Shown here: one piece after another, positions 23,798 to 35,786 of the stretch
How the letters are laid out: every line of letters starts with the position of its first letter
Position numbering within the stretch: position 1 is the first letter of the stretch
From: Amyloporia xantha
Taxonomy: Eukaryota; Basidiomycota; Agaricomycetes; Polyporales; Adustoporiaceae
DNA length: 64,000 nucleotides
Assembly: GCA_036971615.1 (NCBI GenBank)
Contig: JAYKKR010000011.1
Span: 744,001-808,000 of the forward strand
Direction of reading: 5' to 3'
The notes under the pieces: model-generated
Database searches by the model: none
Told to the model about the DNA's origin: nothing
The model's input: the letters and a program-made list of their open reading frames with translations, nothing else
Translations under genes and position numbers: made by a program

Positions 23798-26700
23798 ATG
23801 AGCTCGCTACGACACCACAGAATAATCATTGCCTCGCTGTTTCTCCCGTCGACCGTCGTTCTCGGCGACTCGACACCACCTACGCCCGACGAGAATGCGC
23901 TGAGCATTAGCGGTAGCTCTCCAGGCCCATCGTTCATGCAGCCGGCTCCTGCGCGGCCCACGCTTCCGTACAAGGCGACGGGACCCTTGAGAAGTATCGT
24001 CGAAGACTTGAAGGACAAGGTGAGCTCATCTTGTTTAGTACCTGCGTTTGTGATCGCACATCTTCGCCGATATGATTGAGTCACTCGCCATTGGTTCTCT
24101 TGTGACTTTGTACTTTCGAGATGCCGTCTGCTTTTCCGACCTGTCGGCAGCCAATCTCGGCGACAGTTGCATTCAATTTCCAGAGGGTCCCAATTTCGGA
24201 GCTCTGGGAATTGGGTTAAATCAGCGGATCAATAGCTTCCTGTGGACACAGTGGACCCAATGACCTTGGCCAGACTCCAGTTGTGCAAACACATGATTCC
24301 GCGGCGCTGATGTTTTTGGTCCAATAACGCTCTGCCTATCCGCGTTAGTTGACCAAAAACATCATTGGTTACGAGGTGTTTATGATGCCCGTGAAGGTTC
24401 GGAGTTTCGAACTTCGAAGAACATGCAGAAACAACGGGCCTTTGATAACGGTAGTTTGTAGGGAGGAAAGGAGCCTGCTCGCTGTCTGAGTTTATTTTTA
24501 TAAGAGACCAAGCTTCCATTTATATTCTACATAATTTACGGAGGGCTCCAAAGGTTGGATGACAGTTCCGTCGTTACCGAACGATGTCTAACATTAAGGG
24601 TGTGTCTCGGGCACATGGTTTTGGTAAATTTTTCATGGCCTACTCAGGATTCCGACTGGCAAAGTTCTTATAAGTTTTTGTTCATATGTTCATCATTTCT
24701 CTGCAAACATCGGAAACTACAATCTTCTTGTGTCACACTTATTTTTGACAACGAACTTATGCATCTGATTGCTTATCTAGTCTCGTCAAGTCACACCAGC
24801 TGCCACACCACGCGCCGAGTCCAGTAACCCCTTCACGAGTTTTCCGGGCCTGGGTTTGGCCAACTCGGGGAACAACTCGGCGGCTTCCCTCGTTGATGCA
24901 CTTTCTGCCAAGGCCGCGAACGCCAATGGGGCGAACGGCAACGGCAACGGGAATGGGGCGAAGCGTCACCAGACGACGCACCAGAATAGCACGGCCGGGC
25001 AGACGCGAGTGCAGCGGCGCACGTCCCGCAGTGCCACGGCCAACCGGACATCGAGTCGGTCGCTCTCGTCTAGTAGGCATGACACGGGAATGCCTAGTGC
25101 GAAATGGCATGTCGAGAATAACCCCCATGTGGGTGCATTCTATTCATGCATATGACTGCCGTGTGTCTTACAATCCTTCCTTGTGTAGTGCAACGGCGGG
25201 TTGAAGAACGCTGTGGACAGTATGGGCGGGCGCCTGAGGCGCAAGCTGTGGGTGGGAACGCTCGGAACGAACACCGACGGTTTCCGGGAGAGCTTCAAGC
25301 GTAACATGGAGTGGCGCATGCGCGATGACTGTGAAAGTCTGCCCGTGTGGATTCCCGATGCGGAGTTCGCGAGCTGCTACGATGAATTCTGCCATCAAGT
25401 GGGTACCTTCCGCGCAGCGCTTCAAAGTTTCCAGTCGTTTACTGTGCATGTGATTACAGGTACTCTGGCCATGTCTACACTACGCGATCCCAGACGCGCC
25501 AAAGACCAAGTCGTTCTACGAGTCCGGGTCCTTCAAGCAGTACGTTGCGGTGAACCAGCGGTTTGCGGACACGATCGCGTCCACCTACACGGACGGGGAC
25601 ATCATCTGGGTGAACGACTATCATCTGATGCTACTCCCGGCGATGCTGCGTGCGCGACTCCCGGGGGCGCCAATTGGGTTCTTCATGCACGTCGCGTTCC
25701 CATCGTCTGAAATCTTCCGATGTCTGAGCATGCGGGACGACTTGCTGAAGGGCGTGCTCGGAGCGGACCTGGTCGGGTTCCAGACTGCGAACTTTGCGCG
25801 GCACTTTAGGCAGACGGTGAGCAGGATTTTGGCTGCCGAGGCCCTGCCGAAGGGCGTGCAGATGGAGGATCGGTTCGTCGATGTGGGCGTGTTCCCCATG
25901 GGAATTGACGTGGGGAGCTTGACCGAGAAGAAGTGCGTGTGCCGATCTGCTTGTTCGCTTGATCTTTGCTGATGATATTGACAGGCGCGATCCTGAGGTA
26001 TCTGAGTGGGTTGCATCCCTCAGGCAGCGATACGCCGGAATGAAACTTATCGTCGGTCGAGACAAGCTTGACGAGGTCCAGGTCAGCCTTACTCTCAATT
26101 CTTTCCCTGCGATCACATCTCATACCGTGCTCTGTAGGGTGTACGTCACAAGATCCAAGCATTTGAAGCGTTCCTCGATAAATACCCCCAGTACCAGGGC
26201 AAAGTATGCGCTACACCATGCATAAAATAATATCATCTAATTAATTGCGACCACTGTAGGTTGTGCTCTTACAAGTTGCACTACAGACCACGGAGGAAAA
26301 CGAGATTCAGGGAGGCGTGGCTGACGTTGTGTCGCATCTGAACTCGCGCTTTTCGACCTTAACATATCAGCCTGTCGTATTCCTGCACACACAGGACCTT
26401 ACGTTCAGCCAGTATCTTGCATTGCTAACCGTCGCAGACGCATTCATGGTTACAAGTCTGAGGGAGGGTATGGCGCTGCGGTATGTGATATCTACTTTAT
26501 CTGCAGCGTTTACCTTTTTTGATGCATTTGGGTCACAGAACACACGAGTTCGTGGAGTGTCAGGAAGAAAGGCATCGACCGCTCATTCTCAGTGAAGTAT
26601 GTCTGGTCTTGACTGAAGATGCTTAATAGGTGACTCACTTCGTCTGTAGTTCACTGGCTCGTACAGTTACAGTGGATTCAGGTCGTGCATTCCGATCAAC

Positions 26701-28044
26701 CCCTGGGATAAGCGTATGACGGCAAACGCTATTCATCAGGTCGGTGAAACGGACCTCTATTCTAGTTTGATGATCACTGATAGGTCTCGCTATGCAGGCC
26801 TTGACGATGAGTGATGAGGAAGCTTTATCTCGCTGGGAGGTGGGTTTATAATTTTGAGAGCGACCTGACCGAATTGTTCACGCCGCATCTGTAGGATTTA
26901 CACAGCCACGTCGTGACTCAAAGTGCCCAGGCCTTTACGACGTCTTTCCTAGTACGCTGCCTCCGTACGAACCTTGAACACGTCCAGGGAGACGTCGTGG
27001 AAGTCGCGTCACTTGACCTGCACGGTGTACTTCCGCGATACCGTCACAGCGACAAGCGACTACTCTTGATCGACTTTGAGGGGACCATGTGGCAGCGCGA
27101 TATGAAGATCCTCGGGCGAGGCATCTTCAACCCACCCCAGGAGGCTATCGAAGCGCTCAATCGCCTTGCTGAGGATTCCAAGAACGAGGTGTGGTTATTG
27201 AGTGGACTACCCGTCAAGGGCATGTTGGATATTGTCGCTGAGGCCGCGCCGAAGATCGGGATTGTGTAAGTGACCTGGTCTTCTATGAATTAATACCTGA
27301 ACGTGGCTTACCTCATTGTAGGGCGGAGAACGGATGCTTCATCAAGACCCGTCCTGGGCGCAGTACAGCGTCGGCGTGGGTCAGCATGGTCTCCAATTTC
27401 AACTTGTCGTGGAAGGCACCTTGTCTTGAGATACTGAACTATGTATGTTCCTGTGAAGATTTCGCCATTCATCTCGTTAACACTTCGCTTCAGTTCACTG
27501 AGCGTACGCCGGGATCGTTCGTCGAGGAGCGAGATGCTTCCGTCGTCTGGCGATTCTGGACCGACCCTGACGAACCGCTGTCCGATCGTCAATGGGCCCG
27601 CCGTCAAGCGGCAGAAGCTCAAAACCACATCTTCGACAGGTAAATAGCTCAATTCTGTATTGAGCCAATCTAATCGTCGCGCCCTTCAGTCTTGGAGAAC
27701 GCTACGGTCTACGAATTATTCCTGGGGCGAACAGTTTCCTCGTCCTTCCGAACAACATCTCTCGCTCGACCGCTGTTGGGGCGATTTTGAACCCAGGAGG
27801 ACCCGCCCACTCTGCTCTCGCCACCCGAGCTGCATGGTTGGCGCCAGAGGTGGCAGAAACCGAGAGTGTCACAGACTTTGATTTCGTTATGGCCATCGGC
27901 AAAGACCAGAAACTGATGCGGCGACTGAACGAGCTGGATAACGCGGAGACGGTGTTCACAGGTAGTCAAGGGACCGGCGCGAAGTGGAAGCTTGAACCGG
28001 ATCAAGTCATGCAGACTCTTTGGAGGTTTGTGGAAGGGAAATGA
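23798..28044 (+). CDS. Trehalose synthase complex regulatory subunit (TPS3/TSL1-like)
   Basis: Two-domain protein: GT20 trehalose-6-phosphate synthase-like followed by a trehalose-phosphatase-like domain. Fourteen exons close in frame to 939 residues: 23798-24019, 24781-25128, 25189-25398, 25460-25932, 25985-26081, 26138-26203, 26260-26480, 26539-26596, 26650-26739, 26798-26839, 26895-27265, 27322-27442, 27494-27639 and 27690-28044. The start MSSLRHHRIIIASLFLPSTV is typical. The GT20 block has WVNDYHLMLLPAMLR at 310 (His to Asn in the usual WVHDYHL) and SLREGMALR. The phosphatase motif reads LLLIDFEGTMW around 669-671, with Glu instead of the second catalytic Asp, and SGLPVKG replaces the usual SGR. 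Loss of these residues points to a regulatory subunit rather than an active phosphatase (inference). Intron 1 is 761 nt. Asparagine/serine-rich linker at residues 80-170. Confidence 0.92.
24020..24780 (+). other. Anomalously long intron with internal hairpin
   Basis: First intron of the trehalose gene, 761 nt against 50-61 nt for the other twelve or so. It holds a 13-bp inverted repeat, GATGTTTTTGGTC at 24309-24321 and its complement at 24351-24363, with partial further pairing (AACGC/GCGTT) inside. No coding region recognised. It may carry a small insertion, but ends and target duplication were not found. Confidence 0.6.
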
Positions 28045-28489
28045 GATAGTAATATGGATGTTGACTTGCCGTGAAGCCTACTGCCACACACGAAAGTGAT
28101 CTGTAAAAGATAAAAGAAACTTACTTGTTGTATCATTTCGATGTATTCTGTCCACCGATGTATCCTCAGTTTAATGTAGCAGGCGTTGCCAGAAATACTT
28201 ACGCCAGATATGTACAGACCGAGCCTCCGTATCGAAGTTCAATATTCGCGTTCAACGCTGAATGTATAATCAGGTTGTTCAGAGAAAGTTCAAGCATGTT
28301 ATCAACTCGTCTTCTACATTCCGATTTAAGCTCTTCGAACCCAGCTCGAATTATACAAATCAATAAAGACCCCTTCAACAGCCTAAACACTCTATCTAGT
28401 CACTCTGCCATACGATCGCCAGTTGAACATAGCTCGATTATAGAGATCTGCGAACGGGACTACTCCGCCACCGTAGTGGGTATGGCTCT
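28045..28489. other. Intergenic, no gene recognised
   Basis: 3' flank of the trehalose gene up to the CACTA-like element. Confidence 0.4.
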
Positions 28490-29696
28490 CACTGTGTGCA
28501 CCATAGCGACCGAAATTCGACCGTAGTTGGGTCGAAAAGTGTCTTTCGATCGCTAAAAGGATGTATTTGGTCGAAATCGAAAAATGTACACATTTTCGAC
28601 CCTGCCACTTCGGTCGCTTTATAAGTCGTTTTCCGTCCGTTGTCGTGCATGCCGCACAACGTTTGATACACGGGATCATCCGAGCACCACTTGTGATGAG
28701 TCATCCAACACTGACATCGCCACGTATGTCTCATTTACGTCTCGTCTGTCTCTCCAAGGCCCAACTCTCCCCCTGGTGGATGTCAACGCGCAGCGTATGT
28801 ACTATGCGCGGTCATACGCTGTGCATTGATACCCGCACTGGGGAGACACTGTACTGTCGCTAATTGTCAATGGCGACATACGTGCACTCGCCTCTTCCGT
28901 CACTTACTCCTCGCAGGCTGTCCTATCCCACATTACTAACAACACGACATCTACACTACCAAACAGTCTACCGGTGCCATCCCCGCACGTGCACAACCGA
29001 ACACGGCCGTTATGGGGTGCAGGACAGTGTCTGGGAGGGCAGGTTACAAATGGTGAGTGGACCTCCACATCATCGAAGTCGGATCACAGCTGATTGACCT
29101 ACCAGTCGTGCCTCGTCTGGACACGCAGCACACGGCACACGGCACATGGCATGAGCAACGACATTTATTAGGAGTGGTAGGCCGGCTGCAATGGACACAC
29201 TCAGGCTAGTGTCAACCATCGGTCAAAATTGCCAAGTTTGGCATGTCTCATTTCTCCTATGTGCAGTGTCTCACTGCTGCAGGTGCAGGTTGCAAATCTG
29301 TCTGCTTCATGTGCTATTGTAGCTGGGGTCTAATGTAGCTTCACAACTGTATGTATCTAACTTGAATCCAATTTGTTATACTGTAAATGGTTGAAGTAAG
29401 TAGTTGAGAATGTACACAATTTAGTGTGTTTATATACTGCAATGCCACCCATTACTCGTTTGAATATTGGATTGTTTATGGTGTGAGTATTGTGATCGAT
29501 AAACAGACTAAATTCGACCGTGCACGGTGATTTCATGAAAGGTCGAAAACGGAAACATACTGGCTTAAATTTTAGGCCGTCAATGTAGAACGTAAAACGG
29601 ACTATTCCCACCATTTCAGGCCTTTTAACGGCTTTAAAGAAACCGTCAAACGACTCAAACAGAGGTCTAATTTAGACCGCTGTGAGGCGCACAGTG
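28490..29696. mobile_element. Non-autonomous CACTA-like DNA transposon
   Basis: A 1,207-bp element with imperfect terminal inverted repeats. The left end is CACTGTGTGCACCATAGCGA. The right end, read inward on the other strand, is CACTGTGCGCCTCACAGCGG. Both are followed by CTAAATT/GAAATT-type sequence. It is flanked by a 3-bp direct repeat TCT (28487-28489 and 29697-29699), the target duplication expected of the CACTA superfamily. Short subterminal repeats of the type GGTCGAAA and TCGACC recur near both ends. No transposase frame is visible inside, so it would need an enzyme from elsewhere. Strand is undefined. Confidence 0.8.
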
Positions 29697-29699
29697 TCT

Positions 29700-30914
29700 G
29701 ATGCTTGCAATTATAGCCCACGTTTGCACTATTAGTTAGAACAAGCTATTGCGAAACTTGAGGGGGAAATACATTTTATGAGATAAATTGTGCAAGACAG
29801 GAGACTCTTCGGAAACGGGCTCTCGTAGGCTGTGAGAGGGGATTACTAGTAGCTCACGCAAATCCTTCTCAATTGAACGCTGCATTGTATCTAGGCCAGC
29901 AGGAGCTCTGGAATATAGAACGCATTTAAGCCTCCAGTAGTGTTTCGGCAGTTGATGAGGTTCCAATGGCTTCTCCAGAATTCGCGTGTCGAGAATGTAT
30001 CATTTACTCTACTGTTGCATCGAGGAGCTAGACCTCAGTAGTCGTGCACCGGAAGAAACTATCTGAAATCGAGCATCACGTTCGGAATATGGACATGGCT
30101 TCTCCCATTCGAGGACTAGTACTGATTAGAGATAGGCCTACGCGAGTTACCAGTGAATAAATTCGACCGAGCTGTCTCATCTACGAGAGGGGAACGTCTA
30201 GTTTGGTTTGCCTCATCGACAGAAATAAAAAATTTGCCCTATGATTGCTGCCTCCTGTCGTGAGTACTCCAAATTAATCATATCACCGATAAAGACCGTG
30301 ACAAATGACTTTTCTCGATGCATCCGGTCTCTATGGAGCGGCCATAGACCCGAGTCAAAGGGGCAGCACTCAGCTCGTTCGCACCCTCTGAATCGGCCTC
30401 GGGCCCGGGGTGTGATCGGCCTTGGTGCGGAGACACCACGAAGGGGCCCCTATCCTGGGCGTGCAAGATAAGCTTGAATAGCGAAAATCTGGGTAAGCCC
30501 GACCGACGGTGAATCTCGACTAGATCTAGCTTTCTCAATTAGCGGACGGTCGAATACGGCTAGGGGCAGGGAAGGCGCCTTGGTTGTGATCTGTCGATCG
30601 TAAAATAGACAGACTGATCGTTCCGCCAAGGACTTCTGAATCTCCGTCAGGGCATCTGTCGAGACAGAATGCGCTTCGCAGACTTTGCGGCCCAGCAAAA
30701 CAATAAGATGACTCCTATGCAAGACGCAGGGTAGAACGGAAGGCGGGAGGAGTATGTGAATAAGCACAGAGCTCCGCGTGAGGTCTCGGTTTATCTATCG
30801 AGGTGTCAGTCTAGTGCTGACAGCCTAATGCAACCGAATAAAAGATAGAATCAGGGAGCACTCAAAGCGCACCAGAGCAATTCACAGTATACGCTGAGTC
30901 AAGAGACCCCTGTG
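29700..30914. other. No gene recognised
   Basis: Between the transposon and the right arm of the inverted duplication. Open frames on the minus strand near 30278-30767 carry no known motif. No RNA gene seen. Confidence 0.35.
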
Positions 30915-31004
30915 CACAGCCCAATGGGGCCAAATTATCCAGATTTACATTGGATAGCTGGCGTCGTTATTGTCTTCGCACTGACGGCTAGGTCTACGAA
31001 AAAT

Positions 31005-31015
31005 GCATAAATACC
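31005..31015 (+). promoter_or_regulatory. TATA-like box of pheromone 4
   Basis: GCATAAATACC about 95 nt before the ATG at 31109. An ATTGT-core motif lies at about 30968-30976, mirrored in the left arm. Confidence 0.6.
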
Positions 31016-31108
31016 AGGACCAGCAGCAGGAATAGGCAGCGACTCAATCAATTCAGAGCCACCGCTACCTTCGAGACTTCACATCTCAACTCACCCTCTT
31101 CACTCACA

Positions 31109-31219
31109 ATGGACACCTTCGTCATCGCTACCCCCATCCCCGCTGAGGAGATCGAGCAGATCCCTGCCAACTACGACACCGGCAATGGCGGCACCAACTC
31201 GTCCTGCACCATTGCTTGA
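31109..31219 (+). CDS. Lipopeptide mating pheromone precursor 4 (CTIA class)
   Basis: 36-residue precursor starting MDTFVIATPIPAEE and ending NGGTNSSCTIA, with an intact CaaX box. It is the mirror copy of pheromone 1 and differs from it only at residue 5 (V for D), so both should release the same mature lipopeptide. The gene is too short for usual ORF cut-offs. After the stop, a 61-nt intron (31235-31295, GTAAGT...TGCAG) lies in the 3' untranslated region and is conserved in position and sequence in the left arm. It lies in the right arm, about 10 kb from the STE3 gene. Confidence 0.92.
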   Translation: MDTFVIATPIPAEEIEQIPANYDTGNGGTNSSCTIA

Positions 31220-32168
31220 GCATCCTGCTCATCGGTAAGTACGCTTCTGCTCATCCGCACGACAACAGCACATGTTGACCGCTATCCCCATGCAGAGAGG
31301 CAGCTCTCAAGTCGTTCCTGCGCACTTTCGTCCGGCGCCCGCTGCCTTGATTGTAATCTTCGTTCGCGTTTCGTATGAATAATTTCTCTCGAGCGTGGTT
31401 GCGGCTGGGAGATTTTGGAGGAGAGCATCTGGAAGGTTTTGTGAATTGCGAACTACAGCAGTTTATACAGTGGTGGGAATGAATGAGATATTCTAAGTTG
31501 ACGATTTCTGTATTCGCCCGAGAGGTACAGTAAGTGAGAAAAAGTATGATACTCACCTAAGTGTGAGACTCAAAGTATCAAAAGCCCATTCGATATTTAA
31601 GCATAGTTTCAAGAATACAGAAAGCCAGAATAATCTCCGAGACGAAGACATATTCCGCAAGTAGACCACCATCATGACTTCAGACGACAAAGTCACTTCA
31701 ATTTATATGACAGATACAACCCATATTAATTCGATTATTAGAGAAGTGAATGTCAGTATTTCCACTGTACAGTTCGCCTAAGAAAGAGTAGTCTTTTGTC
31801 TTGTAAAACCCAAGCGGCACTGTGGGTATGACTTTAGCGCTCAACGCCACAAACGCGTTGCAGACGCGTGTCACAGGCATCAAATGATCATCTTGAATCG
31901 ATGCTCATAGTCTTAAAGCCAACGTCCATCATCGGTACTCGCTCTTCCATCGTCCTATACATTTTATCAAGTCTCCCACCGCAAGCGTAGCATTCTACGG
32001 TGTACCATAAGAATACCAACACGCTCGTACAGTTCTCGCGTCCAGTGATTGCCAGCGGTGCGGTTTGCTTTCGCTTATATATATCCCACTCACCATTCAT
32101 CACTGGTCATGATAGATAGTCATACTGATCCGATAGCTCACCTTTCTATCTCGAAAAATATAAGCAAG
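31220..32168. other. Intergenic part of right arm
   Basis: No gene recognised. It pairs with 6300-7279. The stretch from about 31480 is also repeated in direct orientation from about 35041, upstream of the third F-box gene. Confidence 0.4.
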
Positions 32169-34247
32169 ATGGCACTTGCTCTTGGGGAGTCCATGTCGGC
32201 AATGGACTTGTTCAGACTGGCAATATCCAAAATGCATGAAGAAGTAGCAACAACAAGGTACCCCCATATCTTTTCTCTCGATGTCGTCAAAACTCACATC
32301 GTCCCTTATAGCACGAATCTGGTACGTGATGTCTGGTTGATCGTCAAGGCTTTACTTAGACATGTCTAGCTTGTAAACATGGAAACCCAGCTGCTTTCTG
32401 CCCTTGCCTGCATACGGAGCAATGTGAACTCTCGCAGTCTCATCAATTGTCTACCGGCCGAGGTTCTTGGGATGATATTTGACAAGTTTGTTTATCTACA
32501 CGACATTCGTGATATCGATAGACACGGCAGCAGTTTTGAGCGCAGTCGGTTCCTGATGCAGATCTGCCGACATTGGTCTACTGTTGCACAAGGGACGCCT
32601 GTGCTCTGGAGCGCATTCTCTGACGTCAAATATGGCTGGCCAAATGTATTTCTCGAACGGTCTGGCGCGGTTCCTTTACATGTTGCATTACGGGAGGATC
32701 CAAGCGACTCCATGGCAGATCTGCTGCATTCGGACGGCCGGCGCATTCGATCACTGCTGTGGCATGGATTCGGTCACGAGCATAGCGGTTACCTCGACTT
32801 TCTAGGCGTGGGTCTGAGTGATCTCACTATTTTCGGGAATCAACGTTCGAATTCTGACGATCTGAATCCGTTCTTTGGTTGGAATGACCGAACACCCCAC
32901 CTCCGAGTACTCTCCCTGGCGTACCTCCCATGGATACTTGAAGGATCTTTCCCCCACCTCACGTCAATCCGTTTAACACAATGCGGTGTCAAAGTTTCCT
33001 CCATCATGACCATGCTTCGTCAGTGTCCCGCTTTGGAGGACCTCGTGGTTTCGGGATCTGTGGATGCCAACCATATTCACGATCCAAATGCCTTTCTTGA
33101 AGGGAATGACCGAATATCCCACTCCCACCTCCGAGTACTCTCTCTGTCGCGCCTCCCATGGATACTTGAAGGATCTTTCCCCCACCTCACATCACTAACT
33201 TTAAAAGTATACAATGTCAAAATCTCATCCATCATTACTCTTCTTTGTCAGTGTCCCGCTCTAGAGGATCTCACGGTGTCGGGATATGTGGAGCTCAGGC
33301 ATATCGATGAGACGCGTGTCCCCTCTCTGCTGAGACTGCGGAGCGTGGCATTGGAGTCGAGTGCCTGTGAGCTGCTCTTGCACATCGCGGTTGGCCAAGA
33401 GACATCGGTACAGTTGTTGCAGCCTATGGTGGATAACGAGAAGTTGTTGAACGCACTCACAAAGATACCGTCATTCTCAAAGATCACACAAATTTGCATC
33501 CGCACTGTTTCCCGCGGGGGCAGAATCATCGCATTAGGACCTTCTGGTGGGGTATACGTGGACAGTATACGCGAGCCTACGTTTCAATGGTTGCCGAGGC
33601 TTCTTTCTATGGCGCCGGGATCGCTGCGAGAATTATGGATATCTAACAGGGCCGACAAGTGCATTGACTATTCTGATACTCCCCCACTAGTTCTCCCTGC
33701 GCTAACGAGTTTGTACGTGGACTTTAGAGATTCTCGTGACTTCCGCGGGCTCCTCGAAGTCTTATCGATAACGAACGCCACGGTCTACAGGCCCATGTGT
33801 CATCAACTGTCCGAGATTCACATCGCCGTACAGGATTTATACGAAGTCGATAAAGTACTTGCGTCACTCGTTCATGCACAACCACAGCTCGGGTTCGAAC
33901 GGGTTTTCATGAGATATGCGCACTGGAAGGTGCGCTTGGACGCTATTGGAGAGCAACAATTGTCATCAAAATGGGGTGCACACTTTCCATCTTTCCGCTT
34001 TCACGAGTACGAACAAGAACCGGTCATGGTGTTCCCATCCCAGGGGGCAGCTACTCCCCATGGACGGTGGTTGGAACCAGTTGGTGTCTTCTTATCGAAG
34101 GCCCCGCCGTGCCTAACGTCCTCCACAATCACTTCACTCAAAGCGTACGTACCTCTGAAGGTGCTCCTCCTAGACGGCATCACTGATCTCTCCTGTACTT
34201 ATATCTGGACAGTACTTGTATCATCGCTGACGTGCAACATTGCATAA
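32169..34247 (+). CDS. F-box protein, copy B (right arm), with altered C-terminus
   Basis: Mirror copy of the gene at 4368-6299. Exons 32169-32257, microexon 32312-32321 and 32370-34247; joins keep frame. About 658 residues starting MALALGESMSAMDLFRLAIS. F-box core INCLPAEVLGMIFDKF and QICRHWSTVAQGTPVLWSAF, then the same leucine-rich repeats as copy A. Just after PHGRWL an indel relative to copy A changes frame, so the stop used by copy A is bypassed. The protein runs on for about 45 more residues, starting EPVGVFLSKAPPC, through sequence that is 3' untranslated in copy A. The extension is probably without function, but this is inference. Confidence 0.85.
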
Positions 34248-35786
34248 CTCTATCGTCCGTACGACAGCACGCCCTTGTCGCCAACTTGATTTGAACGACA
34301 AAATACACTTTCTTTGCAGTTCGATGCTATACTAGGTTGGGTAAATTGGCTCAAGAGGTCCTGTGCACATATGAATATTTACCTGATTTCAGATAAAGGA
34401 TATTGACTTCCTATATCCGAAAGCTTGCTGCTGCCTGGTATCATTGTCCGAGCAGTGACAAGGTCAACACACTCATTGAGTCTCACTAGTCTTTTGAGAG
34501 GTTCATCTCAGTGGTCGTTGATATAGTTCCGGTCATCCGCCATCCGAAGTTGTTCTTCAACGTTCTTTAGCATCTGTAATAAATAAAGCCTCTGCACACA
34601 GCCTTCTGTACCACGGTCACCGTACATTTCTCGCTCTCCTTTGGGGAACTGAAAAAATCGCGCCTTGTGGGCGTTTCTGTCAGGACTCAAAAGCGCTGGG
34701 TGACGCTTTCTCCAAATCGTCATCACTGCAGCCTGTCGAAACAAAGTTATGTATCTACCTACGCACAGTCTGATACGAGACCTCGCATGTACTGCATTGC
34801 AATCTGGGGATGTTTTTGCGGATCCGATATTTACCGCTGATGAAGCGGAGAAATTTCTGTCATAATCATGAGGATTGACATCAGGTGCAGATTTGGTTCG
34901 TGATACACCTTTTCGTACAGCGATCTGACCGGCACTGCTGCTCTAGACAACTGATCAACATGGTCTCCTTCTCATCTTTCATCACGTCCCCCGCCACATT
35001 TTGATGTTTCAGCAGCTCTGGACATCACTGTTGTCCCCGCATCCGTCGCGGATGAATGAGATACTCTAAATCAATGGTCACATATGTATTTGCTCGAGAA
35101 AGGGCATGATACTTGACCGTTCAGTATAGTTTCAAAAAATCCAGATAACTAAATTAGTCTCGGAGACGAGGAAGTGAATGCGATCTCGGGTAGAGGGTAT
35201 ATTCCGGAATCCGCAAGTAGACCACCATCAATATTTCAGGCGACGAAGTCAGTTCTACTACGATACCAGATATAATCAATATCGATTGAATTCTTCGAGA
35301 GGCAAATGTTGAATATTTCCATCGTAATGATAGTTCACCGAAGAAAGAGTGGTGTGTCGGAGTGTCCGGCTTGAGTTATTTAGTTTCTATGATCTAGTGG
35401 AGCAATGTTGACTTCATGAAGTTCGAATTCTACGCTTTCTGGCAATTGCCATGAATTGACGCTCAACAGACGCGTGCGGGCATCGAATATCATCGATCAT
35501 CTTTGAATTGAATTGCAAGACTTGAGGCCAACGTCCATCTTCGGTACTCGCTCGTCCAACCCTCTATAAGGATTCGTCGCGTTTCCAACATTGATTCACA
35601 AGCGTGAATTTCTCTGATATACTGTAAGAAACCGCACATACAATTCTCGCGTCCAGTGATTGCCAGCGGTGCGGTTTGTTGTTTCTTATATATGTCCTAC
35701 ATAATTACTAATTACCCCTTCTCACGGCAATCAGTCGTGCTAGTCAGCCAGCCGTTTTTTTTTACTCTGGACAAAACGTAAGGACG
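34248..35786. other. Intergenic between F-box copies B and C
   Basis: No gene recognised. Up to about 35031 it is the outer part of the right arm. From about 35041 to 35786 it resembles 31480-32168 in direct orientation (shared ATGAATGAGATA, CCGCAAGTAGACCACCATCA and CCAGTGATTGCCAGCGGTGC motifs), marking the start of a tandem copy. Confidence 0.5.

Larger units (their letters stand above)
30915..35031 (-). repeat. Right arm of the ~4.1 kb inverted segmental duplication
   Basis: Mirror image of 3393-7590. Gene order from the inner edge outward is pheromone, then F-box, as in the left arm. The inner edges match at about 30915 against 7590 (shared AATGGGGCCAAATTATCCAG-type sequence). The outer edges match at about 35031 against 3393 (shared TTTCAGCAGCTCTGGACATC). 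Just outside it, from 35041, a direct and more diverged repeat of the F-box part of this arm begins. Confidence 0.85.

Noticed and set aside
24229..24519. 96-residue minus-strand frame inside the long trehalose intron
   Set aside because: No recognisable domain and it overlaps the hairpin, so it was not called a gene.
30278..30767. Minus-strand frames of 86-105 residues beside the right arm
   Set aside because: No family resemblance and no mirrored counterpart next to the left arm.
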